Assembly (NCBI RefSeq): GCF_000512205.2
Contig: NZ_CP006644.1
Coordinates: forward strand, 2,474,520 to 2,538,519
Direction: 5' to 3'
From: Sphingomonas sanxanigenens DSM 19645 = NX02
GTDB lineage: Bacteria; Pseudomonadota; Alphaproteobacteria; Sphingomonadales; Sphingomonadaceae
DNA length: 64,000 nt
The translations under genes and the position numbers were made by a program. Below the pieces are notes generated by a model. That model was not told the origin of the DNA, searched no databases, and saw only the letters and a program-made list of their open reading frames with translations. Below, one piece after another: positions 1-7,449 of the stretch (positions within the stretch are counted from its first letter, which is position 1; each line of letters starts with the position of its first letter).

Positions 1-336
1 CGCGCGCCAGATCGGCATGCTCTGCTTTATATGACATGCCTGACGCAGACCTTCGACAGGGTTGTGATCAATCGCACCGGTTGCCACGAGGTGGTCGAGG
101 AACCGATCGATGATGCGAGTGCGATGCAGGAGCGTAGATGTCGCCCAGCGAGACGCTAATTCCCGTAGCCAAGCTTGCAGCGCTTGTTGATCGAGCAACC
201 CGTGCCGTTCAACGGCATCCTGGAAGCTATGCAGGACCTGTTGATAGCAGGTGCGGCTTTTGAGATCGCGCAGATCAAGGCTCGCGACATAGCTGCCAAT
301 GCGCGTGCGATCGGAATCAGGCCAACGGGAGATCAT
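1..336 (-). CDS. Tyrosine recombinase/phage-type integrase, N-terminal part (runs off window)
   Basis: The minus strand opens with ATG at 336-334, overlapping the stop of the upstream recombinase (TGA at 335-333) in an ATGA arrangement, and stays open for 112 codons to the window edge. The protein begins MISRWPDSDRTRIGSYVASL and is alpha-helical with the look of a SAM-like core-binding domain. The catalytic R-H-R-Y part would lie outside the window. Translational coupling to another tyrosine recombinase matches the tandem recombinase pairs or trios found on many alphaproteobacterial mobile elements. This context, more than sequence motifs, supports the call. Confidence 0.6.
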   Translation of the reverse strand, partial: MISRWPDSDRTRIGSYVASLDLRDLKSRTCYQQVLHSFQDAVERHGLLDQQALQAWLRELASRWATSTLLHRTRIIDRFLDHLVATGAIDHNPVEGLRQACHIKQSMPIWRA

Positions 337-596
337 GCCAGCACCTCCGTTCCTGGCACATCAAGAGCGACGGCCCTCAGATCCTCGGTGGCAAGCTTGA
401 GGTAGGGGTCTGTCGACCCGGTCGAGCGATGTCCTAACAGATCGCCAATTACCTTTTTCGGAACTGCCGCGCGCAGTAACTCGGTCGCACGAGCGTGACG
501 GAAGATGTGGGGGCCGCACTTGCCCAAGGGATTGACGCCGGCATCCCGGAGCCTCCGCCGAACCAGGCTGTATAGCTTGTCGAGCTTGCGATAGGG
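333..596 (-). pseudogene. Tyrosine recombinase, C-terminal catalytic fragment
   Basis: This is the 3' part of the gene that starts at 4144. It encodes the catalytic end of a tyrosine recombinase: the HIFRHARATELL box (conserved HxxR), the LLGHRSTGSTDPYLK box (conserved GH and nucleophilic Tyr) and the stop at 333. Removing the IS21 element at 597-3166 and one ATAGGG duplication joins it in frame to 4144-3173, reading RTRAPYRKLDKL across the joint and giving a 411-residue protein, a normal size for the family. The stop overlaps the start of the next recombinase. As it stands the catalytic domain is detached from its N-terminus, so the enzyme should be inactive. Confidence 0.85.
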
Positions 597-663
597 TGTC
601 AACGGCGGAGCAAAACCCGGCCAGCGGGGCGGAGTAAAAGCAGGCCAGCGGTCGAGGCGTGAT

Positions 664-707
664 GACGATATGGAAAGGGCCCCGATCGGGGCCCTTTCCA
701 TATCGTC
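664..707. terminator. 44-nt perfect palindrome downstream of istB
   Basis: Positions 664-685 are exactly the reverse complement of 686-707: two 22-nt arms with no spacer, centred on GATC and containing GGGCCCC and AAAGG/CCTTT blocks. It lies 18 bp past the istB stop and just inside the IS end. The likely role is a very strong terminator that isolates the element from its host gene. A transposase or host-factor site is an alternative. Confidence 0.6.
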
Positions 708-725
708 GCGACCGTTTTCTCCCGG

Positions 726-1577
726 CTATGGCGACGGGATCTCGCCGGTGTTCGGGTCGGCCGACACGGTGGCCTGGTTTTGCTCCGCCCTTCTGGCTGA
801 TCGCCGGCCGGCGGACTGTTTGAGGCGGTAGCTGTCGCCGTTCATGGTGAGGATGGAGACGTGGTGGGTGAGCCGGTCGAGCAGCGCGCCGGTAAGCCGT
901 TCTGAGGCGAGGACCTGGGTCCAGTCCTCGAACGGCAAGTTCGACGTGATGATGGTCGAGCCGCGCTCGTAGCGCTGCGACAGCACCTCGAAGAGAAGTT
1001 CGGCGCCAGTCGCCGACAGCGGCACATAGCCGAGCTCGTCGACGATGAGCAGCTTCACGGCCGCCAGTTCCCGCTGGAGCTTGAGCAGGCGCCGCTCGTC
1101 GCGCGCCTCCATCAGCTGGTTGACCAGCGAAGCGGCGGTCGCGAAGGCGACGGTGAATCCCTTCTGGCAAGCAGCCAGGCCGAGCGCGAGAGCGACGTGC
1201 GTCTTGCCCGTGCCGCTGTTGCCCAGCGCAATGACGTTCTCCCGCCGAAGGATATACTCCGAGCGAGCGAGCTCGAGCACCAGCATCTTGTTGAGGCTGG
1301 GGATGGCTGTGAAGTCGAAGGTGTCGAGACTCTTCACCGCCGGGAAGCGGGCGGCGCGGATCCGCCGCTCGACCGTGCGCCGCTCCCTGTCGATGAGCTC
1401 AAGCTCGATGAGGCGCAGCAGGTAGCGTGGGTGGTCGACACCGTCGCGAGCGCATTCGCGCGCGACCTTCTCATATTCGCGCAGCACGGTCGGCAGCTTG
1501 AGCTGCTTGAGGTGGTGGGCGAGCAGCACCTGGGGTGTCCCGCCGGTCGTGCCGGTCGGCATCTTGTCGCCGGTCAT
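726..1577 (-). CDS. istB: IS21-family transposition helper ATPase IstB
   Basis: A 283-residue AAA+ ATPase that helps the IstA transposase choose target DNA. The Walker A loop GNSGTGKTH and Walker B LLIVDELGYVPL are visible, with the family's ITSNLPFEDW sensor stretch and C-terminal LLDRLTHHVSIL. I chose ATG at 1577 because it overlaps the istA stop (TGA at 1576-1574), the usual coupling in IS21 operons. The frame is open further upstream, but that part is the complement of istA coding sequence. Length is normal for IstB and no lesion is visible. Confidence 0.95.
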   Translation of the reverse strand: MTGDKMPTGTTGGTPQVLLAHHLKQLKLPTVLREYEKVARECARDGVDHPRYLLRLIELELIDRERRTVERRIRAARFPAVKSLDTFDFTAIPSLNKMLVLELARSEYILRRENVIALGNSGTGKTHVALALGLAACQKGFTVAFATAASLVNQLMEARDERRLLKLQRELAAVKLLIVDELGYVPLSATGAELLFEVLSQRYERGSTIITSNLPFEDWTQVLASERLTGALLDRLTHHVSILTMNGDSYRLKQSAGRRSARRAEQNQATVSADPNTGEIPSP

Positions 1578-3061
1578 GCCGCCAGCACCCCATAGTCCGC
1601 CGCCCGTGTCGTCTTCACGTCCGTCCGGGGCAGGTGCGGATAGGCGGCCAGATCGAGACGGGGCGGTCGCCGTTCGATACGCGCCAGCGCGATGAGCTTC
1701 ACCGCGTCGAAGCCGATGGCGCCGAGCTGCACGGCCTGCGTCACCGCGTCGGTGACGACGGCGAGCGGCAGGGCTTCGAGCAGCCGCAGCACCTGGATGA
1801 ACTCGCGCTTCCCCTTGGTGCCCATACGAGCTTCCAGAAGGTGGCGCAGATGCTGGAAGATCTCGGGCAGATCCCAGCCCTGCAAGGCGGCCGCCTGGTC
1901 GAGCGCGCCGGGCTTCTGCTCGATGAGCGCGAGATAATGCAGCGGGTTGGCGACGAATGCGCCCTCGCCATAGCTGCGCGGATGCCGGGCGATCTCCTCG
2001 CCGGCGATGCTGATGACCACCTCGTCGACGAACCCCTTCACCAGGACGTCGCGGAAGCCATAGACGGTTGGCACCGAATAGTCGTTGGTCCGATAGCGCA
2101 CCAGCGCGGTCGACGATACGCGCGCCGACCGCTTCTCGCACGGCTCCAACGGCACCGCCGGCAAGGCCCGGAAGGCCTGCCGGTCGGCGACGAGGCGCTC
2201 GGCGATGGTGTCGGCATGGCGCCCGGCATGCCCGTTCTGTCGAGCCAGGCAATCCTTCGCCAGGCGCTCGTTCAACTCGTCGAAGCTGCGCGCTACCGGA
2301 ATGGGCACCATGAACATCGCGCGGGCGTGCTTCACCAGCGCTTCGACCTTCCCCTTGTCGTTGCCCTTGCCGGGACGACCGAAGCGGTCGGCAAACAAAT
2401 AGTGGCTGACCAGCTCGGTGAAGGCCCGCGTGCGCTCGCGCTTGCCGTCGCCGCAGATCCTCGCCACCGCGATCTTCAGATTGTCGTAGAGGATGGACAG
2501 CGGCACGCCGCCGAAAAAGGCGAAGGCCGAAACATGACCGTCGAGGAACGCCTCGGTCGTCTCGCGCGGATAGGCCTTCACGAAACACGCATCTGAGTGC
2601 GGCAGGTCCATGCAGAAATAATGGACCTTCTGCCGCATGCCGCCGATCTCTGCCCACGCCTCGCCGAAGTCGACCTGGGCATGGCCCGGCGGGTGTGCCA
2701 GCGGCACGAACGTCTCGCGGCTGCGTGCGCGGCTCTGCCGGACATAGTCCTTCACCACCGTGTAGCCGCCGCCATAGCCATGCTCGTCGCGCAGCCGCTC
2801 GAAGATCCGCTTGGCGGTGTGCTGCTGCTTGGCCGGCGACAGGCGATCCTCGCGCAGGATAGCGTCGATGACCGGCAACAGCGGACCTAGCTTCGGCTTC
2901 TCCGGCGGCTTCGTGCGCCGGTAGCCCGGCGGCAGCGAGAACGCGCACATCTTCGCCACCGTGTCCCGGCTCAGACCGAACGCCTTCGCCGCCTCCCGGC
3001 GGCTGTGACCTTCCACGAACACAAAACGCCGAACGGCCGCGTAACTCTCCAAGGCAAACAT
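1574..3061 (-). CDS. istA: IS21-family transposase IstA
   Basis: A 495-residue DDE transposase of the IS21 family. The N-terminus holds a helix-turn-helix (HSRREAAKAFGLSRDTVAKM, about residues 19-38) that recognises the element ends. The catalytic core begins around HAQVDFGEAW, followed by the family pattern FCMDLPHSDACFVKAYP and SILYDNLKIAV. It starts 105 bp inside the right end of the element and its stop overlaps istB. Its length is typical and the frame is intact, so the element is probably still active. Confidence 0.95.
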   Translation of the reverse strand: MFALESYAAVRRFVFVEGHSRREAAKAFGLSRDTVAKMCAFSLPPGYRRTKPPEKPKLGPLLPVIDAILREDRLSPAKQQHTAKRIFERLRDEHGYGGGYTVVKDYVRQSRARSRETFVPLAHPPGHAQVDFGEAWAEIGGMRQKVHYFCMDLPHSDACFVKAYPRETTEAFLDGHVSAFAFFGGVPLSILYDNLKIAVARICGDGKRERTRAFTELVSHYLFADRFGRPGKGNDKGKVEALVKHARAMFMVPIPVARSFDELNERLAKDCLARQNGHAGRHADTIAERLVADRQAFRALPAVPLEPCEKRSARVSSTALVRYRTNDYSVPTVYGFRDVLVKGFVDEVVISIAGEEIARHPRSYGEGAFVANPLHYLALIEQKPGALDQAAALQGWDLPEIFQHLRHLLEARMGTKGKREFIQVLRLLEALPLAVVTDAVTQAVQLGAIGFDAVKLIALARIERRPPRLDLAAYPHLPRTDVKTTRAADYGVLAA

Positions 3062-3151
3062 CCCCGCCGCCCCAAAACGAGCAGCTTACCACTGGCAGGA
3101 TTTCTCTCCGCCGCACCGGCACCTATGCCGGCGCTCCCGTGGCCGGGTTTG

Positions 3152-4144
3152 TCACCGCCCTACACAATAGGGCGCACGCGTCCGGATGAAGATCTCCCTG
3201 GCATCGGTCGCGGGCCGTCCAGACCGCAGGTAAGCAAGGATCGCTTCGCCAACCGGCTCCATCAAAGGAAGGAGCGTATAGGCTTGCGTTTTGCTGTGAC
3301 GGACACGAACGACTTCGGCCCGCCAGTCTATGTCTTCGATCCGCATGTTACGGACTTCGCTTGCACGGAGCCCGTAGGTGGCGAGGAGTTGTAATATCGC
3401 ATGGTCCCGCAAACCGGCAGTCGTCGTGTCCATGCTCGTGCTTGCCAGAACCGCGGTGATCTGGTTGCGCTCCAGGATCGAAGGGACCCCTTCATAAGCA
3501 TAGAGCCGCGGCGCGATGATATGCGGCGACAGATCTGCCGCAACGCGGGCAGTCCTGTAGAGGTGGCGCAGCAGCGAACGAAGCCGCTCCGCTGCGGATT
3601 TCAGCGAACTACGCGTCAGCTTCGAGCCACGCAGGTCCATATAGCTGTCGATGTCGCCGACGGTTAATCCGTTGAGACCCTCGACCCCGCTCCGGTCGAG
3701 TTGCCAGGCAAGGAAGTAGCGGGCTTCCCATAAGAACGCGTCGATGCTGGCTTGGGCAAGGCCACGCTCGTCGCGAAGCCAGGTTTCGTATTCGTTGCAG
3801 ACCGTAAACCGTAGTGCGTCAGCGGCGCAGGCCACTTTGGGAGAAGGCGGCCACTGACCCTGCCCAAGCCGCAGCAGCGCGTGAATCCCGGACTGCGGGA
3901 CTTCGTGCCAGCGCTTGCTGGGCCGTCGTCCGCGGCGCTTGCGGAATTGCGCGGCCGCACGACGCAAATATTCCGCTACTTCGGTTTCGGTCACGTCTGC
4001 GACTGGAATCCCTCGGTACATGAGATAGTCCAGAAACTCGCGGGCGTAGCTGCAGTAATTTCTGATCACTACGGGGCTGTATCGGCGGCCGATCAATACG
4101 GCTTCGAGCTCAACAATCAGTTCTCGTTCAGATTTCGACATCAA
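3152..4144 (-). pseudogene. Tyrosine recombinase, N-terminal part, split by IS21
   Basis: The gene starts at 4144 (MMSKSERELIVELEAVLIGR). It encodes an N-terminal core-binding domain and the first part of the catalytic domain, including the ATYGLRASEVRNMRIEDIDW box, which holds the first catalytic Arg. Native sequence ends at 3173. The last few codons to 3152 (CVGR) are read from the IS end. The missing end (HxxR, GH and Tyr boxes) lies at 333-596. Product class: phage-type integrase, one of two overlapping recombinase genes. It probably served for integration or excision of the surrounding element before it was disrupted. Confidence 0.88.
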
Positions 4145-4278
4145 TAACTCCTCTGCTCGTCAAAAGACTGCAGAGGTTCACCGGAAAATAATGTGCAGCA
4201 AAGTTGGCGAAAAGCAGCGCCACCGGGCGGGTTCCATGCGTTTGCCCCGCGTTCCTTCGCATTATGGTCACCTGATGA

Positions 4279-5052
4279 TTAGTCCGCAGGCAGAAGAACG
4301 ACGGCAACGATGCCGAGGCGATCTGTACGGCTGTGCGTCAACCCCACATTCCGCTGGTGCCTAAGAAAAGCGTTGAGCAACAGGATATCCAGGCTCTACA
4401 CCGCGCCCGCCAGCGTCTTGTGAACCACCGAACGGCCCTGGTCAGCCAGATGCGCGGGCTGCTGCTTGATCGTGGCATTGCCTTTGCCAAGTCGATTACC
4501 CGGGTGAGACGCATGATTCCGGAGATACTCGCACGCGCCGACTCCGGCCTCTCGACTATGGCCCGTGAGACCATTGCCGAGCTCTGGGATTTCTTCTGCG
4601 ATCTCGAACGCCGCATCGAGCATTTCGACAAGAAAATCGAAGCCGTCTTCAAATCGAGCGAGCCCTGTCAGCGTGTCGCCAGGATCAAAGGCGTTGGGCC
4701 CAAAACGGCAACAGCGATTGTCGCGGCGGTCGGCGATGGTTCGGACTTCAGGAATGGGCGCCACATGGCGGCCTGGCTTGGATTAGTACCGCGCCAGTTC
4801 TCGAGCGGTGATAAGGCGGTGCTTATGGGCATCTCTAAACGAGGAAGCCAGCATTTGCGCAGCCTATTGGTTCACGGCGCGCGTGCCGTCGTGAGAACGG
4901 CACCCAATAAAAATGATCCCATCAGCCAATGGGCCAACCAGCTTCGGGAGCGACGCGGGTTCAACCGCGCAACGGTTGCCATCGCCAACAAGAATGCACG
5001 GATAATCTGGGCCGTGCTTCGAACGGGCGATCAATACCGCGCCGCCGCCTGA
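4279..5052 (+). pseudogene. IS110-family (IS1111-type) transposase, 5'-truncated
   Basis: The intact-looking C-terminal two thirds of an IS110-family transposase. The conserved KNDGNDAEAICTAVRQP stretch is in frame upstream of the first usable start (GTG 4333). The transposase_20 region follows (IKGVGPKTATAIVAAVGD, about residues 117-134 from that start), with the C-terminal LGLVPRQFSSGDKAVLMGISKRG motif. The N-terminal DEDD catalytic domain is missing: in-frame sequence ends at a stop at 4276-4278, and the preceding GHLMISPQ-like stretch is in another frame. This points to an internal deletion or frameshift. It cannot be an active transposase. Confidence 0.8.
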
Positions 5053-5247
5053 AGAACCGAACCAGTTTGCGAGTAGACGGAGAAATGGACTGCACTGATC
5101 GAGCCGACGCGCGACGAGCCTGACTATTATCGAGGCCCTTGAGGCCTACCAGCTGTAGAGGTGCGCGTGTGCGGATTTCCCATTTGGGCGCTCTGGACAA
5201 CCAGCTGACGCCGGATAGATGTTTGCAACTGATCCACGCAGAACGTT

Positions 5248-5412
5248 TCAATGCCGCTTGCAAAGGGAGAGCCGTCCATAGAGATAGTATGTCTGCTCGC
5301 TGACCGCGATCCGGCGGCAGGCTTCAGCCGTGCTCGCTCCCTGCGACAGCACAATCTCAACTTCACGCAGCTTGCCAATAATCTCTTCCGGCTTGTGCTT
5401 CTTGCTCGGCAT
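5248..5412 (-). pseudogene. IS3-family OrfA relic
   Basis: A 54-codon minus-strand frame begins MPSKKHKPEEIIGKLREVEI and continues to ACRRIAVSEQTYY, the characteristic N-terminal helix-turn-helix of OrfA in IS3-family elements. After the Tyr pair it diverges and stops at 5248, so about half of OrfA is missing and no OrfB follows. It abuts the 3' end of the truncated beta-propeller gene at 5473 and may have caused that truncation. Confidence 0.7.
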
Positions 5413-5472
5413 TCAATGTCCCTTTCGTGGTCCAGACTATCATAGTCTCTGGGCCACTCAGCGGGGGGCAGA

Positions 5473-5838
5473 TCAGGTCGCAAGGCCGGTGATGATCGTT
5501 TCCCTGTCACCGGAGGAAGTGAAGCGATAGATTTCGTCGCGAGAATATGACGCGACATATATCGAACCGTCCTTATCGATGGTCAGACCGGAAGGGCCGG
5601 AAAGCCCCTCGGCGAAAGTCGTTCGGGAGCCGTCGGGCGCTATGCGGGAGACACGGCCCGCCCCCCATTCGGCGATAAAGAGATTTCTATTGGCGTCGAA
5701 CGCCATACCCACCGGCGAACTGAAGCCGGTCCAAAGGCGCACGGGCTCGGCAGCATTGGCTTTCGTGACGATGCCGGAGACCATGGCGGCTGCGGCGATA
5801 AGAGTGAGATGTGACAACATGGTGCGACGATTGAACAT
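5473..5838 (-). CDS. Exported beta-propeller (SMP-30/NHL-like) protein, probably 3'-truncated
   Basis: The 121-residue product begins with a signal peptide (MFNRRTMLSHLTLIAAAAMV, cleavage near residue 29, ANA-AE). Propeller-type repeats follow: PVGMAFDANRNLFIAEWGAG, then PSGLTIDKDGSIYVASYSRD. Family members are usually 280-350 residues, so only two or three blades remain and the end is probably lost to the IS3 relic nearby. A good ribosome site (AAGGAAAAG) precedes ATG 5838. It lies 18 bp after the CMD-family gene and was probably co-transcribed with it. Its substrate is unknown. Confidence 0.6.
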   Translation of the reverse strand: MFNRRTMLSHLTLIAAAAMVSGIVTKANAAEPVRLWTGFSSPVGMAFDANRNLFIAEWGAGRVSRIAPDGSRTTFAEGLSGPSGLTIDKDGSIYVASYSRDEIYRFTSSGDRETIITGLAT

Positions 5839-5856
5839 TATCTTTTCCTTATCTGT

Positions 5857-6423
5857 TCAGGATGTCGGGTGTCGGTCGAAGACTGTCTTCGCTGCGTTGA
5901 GACCGTTGATCGCTGCGGGGAAGCCGGCATAGACCGCCATCTGCATGACAATCTCGATGATCTCTTGCTGTGAGAGGCCGACGTTCAGACCCGCCGCAAT
6001 GTGAACTTCTAGTTGCGGGCGTGCATTTCCGAGTGCTGTAAGCGCGGCAATCGTCGCAATTTCCCGCTGGCGAAGGTCAAGGCCGGGTCGCGCATAGATG
6101 TCGCCAAACGGAAATTCGATGAGGTAGCGCGCGAAATCGGGCGAGATCTCCTTCAGGCTCTCCACGACGGCATGACCATCTCTCCCATCAATCGCGGACA
6201 GTCTTTCCAGGCCGATGGCATAGCGATCACGCACCGCGCCAGCTTGAGGGACAGGATTGTCTCCGGTCTGTGCCGTTGCTGTGGACGCGAGAGCAGACGA
6301 GCCCACGGCGAGCACCCCAAGGCTCCCCAGGGCGGTTCTACGTGTCAGATGCGAGGTCTCAACCTGCGACTCTGCAAGAGCGCTGGCTTCCGCGGGCGTT
6401 TCCTGACGTTCTGAATTGCTCAC
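5857..6423 (-). CDS. Carboxymuconolactone decarboxylase (CMD/AhpD)-family protein with Tat signal
   Basis: I chose GTG at 6423 because GGAGGT lies just upstream, giving 188 residues. The N-terminus has a twin-arginine leader (HLTRRTALGSLGVLAVGSSA) ending near STATAQ, so the protein is probably exported folded. The rest is a CMD domain: LRQREIATIAALTALG, then the C-terminal LSQQEIIEIVMQMAVYAGFPAAINGL, the usual helical signature. The CxxC pair of AhpD peroxidase relatives is not seen, favouring a lactone or aromatic-ring role. It is divergent from a LysR gene 109 bp away, probably its regulator. Confidence 0.75.
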   Translation of the reverse strand: MSNSERQETPAEASALAESQVETSHLTRRTALGSLGVLAVGSSALASTATAQTGDNPVPQAGAVRDRYAIGLERLSAIDGRDGHAVVESLKEISPDFARYLIEFPFGDIYARPGLDLRQREIATIAALTALGNARPQLEVHIAAGLNVGLSQQEIIEIVMQMAVYAGFPAAINGLNAAKTVFDRHPTS

Positions 6424-6531
6424 ACTACCTCCATGACACCGGCGTTGAGCCAGTTGCGCGATTGATTGAAATGCACCTATTTGATCATCGTTGCCTTGCG
6501 ATAAATCCAATTCATTATTAGTATTTCCGTC

Positions 6532-7446
6532 ATGAAGACGGTTCATCTCGCCAGCATCGACCTCAATCTGCTCGTCGTCTTCGACGCGCTGGTTGCGGAA
6601 GGGCACGCCACGCGCGCCGCCGAACGGATCGGATTGACCCAGCCGGCGGTCAGCCACGCGCTCAACCGCCTGCGGGCTTTGTTCGGTGATCCGCTCTTTG
6701 TTCGTTCACCGCGCGGCATGGTGGCGACACCGCTGGCGCAGGACATCGCTCCCGGTGTGCGGTCCATTCTCGAACAGGTGGAAGGCATCCTGCTCGGCGG
6801 TCGCACCTTCGATCCGGCATCGAGCACGCGGCAATTCACGCTTGGGCTATCCGACTACGCAGCCTTCGTGCTGCTGCCACGCCTCACCGCGCGCCTCGAT
6901 CGGGAAGCGCCGGGCGTTTCCCTTGTCGTTCGCAACACCAGTCGCAGCGTCGGGCTTCCCATGCTGGAAGATGGTGGGGCCGAACTGATCGCGGGCAACT
7001 TCCCAGACCCACCCACGCATATGCGCGAAGAACTGCTCTATGAGGAGGACTTCATCTGCGCCGGTCGGGGCGATCATTCCGGCCTCGACGGGATGGTCGA
7101 TCTCGACCGCTATCTTTCGCTTCGGCACCTTCAGGTCTCGATGAAGGGCAATCCGCGAGGCTATGTCGATGCCGTGCTCGCCGAAAAGGGCCTGAAGCGC
7201 AATGTCGCCGTGACGGTCGGCCATTTCCTGATGGCTCCGATGCTGGTCGATGCTTCCGATCTGGTGGCGACGGAACCCCGTCGATTGTTCGCACCGCTCG
7301 CCGGGCGGCTGCCGCTCCGGCTCTTTCCGCCGCCTCTCGACATTCCCACATTCCGGGTGGTGCAGACTTGGCACGCTCGACATGATGCCGATCCAGGGCA
7401 TCAATGGCTGCGGCGCGTGCTGCGCGAAGTGGGGCAATGGGCGTAA
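6532..7446 (+). CDS. LysR-family transcriptional regulator
   Basis: A 304-residue regulator with an N-terminal winged helix-turn-helix (ASIDLNLLVVFDALVAEGHA then LTQPAVSHALNRLRALFGDP, residues 7-54), a LinR/NodD-type DNA-binding signature. A periplasmic-binding-like effector domain fills the rest. It is transcribed away from the CMD gene at 6423, and the 108-bp gap between them is AT-rich around 6470-6530. The inferred role is control of that gene and the propeller gene behind it. The effector is unknown. It sits where the type IV secretion genes would be expected after the relaxase. Confidence 0.85.
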   Translation: MKTVHLASIDLNLLVVFDALVAEGHATRAAERIGLTQPAVSHALNRLRALFGDPLFVRSPRGMVATPLAQDIAPGVRSILEQVEGILLGGRTFDPASSTRQFTLGLSDYAAFVLLPRLTARLDREAPGVSLVVRNTSRSVGLPMLEDGGAELIAGNFPDPPTHMREELLYEEDFICAGRGDHSGLDGMVDLDRYLSLRHLQVSMKGNPRGYVDAVLAEKGLKRNVAVTVGHFLMAPMLVDASDLVATEPRRLFAPLAGRLPLRLFPPPLDIPTFRVVQTWHARHDADPGHQWLRRVLREVGQWA

Positions 7447-7449
7447 CGC

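Larger units (their letters stand above)
597..3166 (-). mobile_element. IS21-family insertion sequence (istA-istB), copy 1
   Basis: A complete 2570-bp element carries istA and istB on the minus strand. The outer 26 bp at each end (597-622 and the complement of 3141-3166) are inverted repeats sharing TGT, a GGCGG core and the block AACCCGGCC. Both sides carry the same 6-bp target duplication, ATAGGG, at 591-596 and 3167-3172. Further copies of the AAAACCCGGCCAGCG-like end motif follow inside the left end (about 607-655), as expected for multiple transposase sites in IS21 ends. It interrupts a tyrosine recombinase gene. Confidence 0.93.

Noticed and set aside
597-725. CRISPR-like or other array from repeated AAAACCCGGCCAGCG motifs
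   Set aside because: Only a few irregular copies at an IS21 end; these are transposase binding repeats.
1535-2596. 353-codon plus-strand frame in IS21 copy 1
   Set aside because: Antisense to istA; no motif and no ribosome site.
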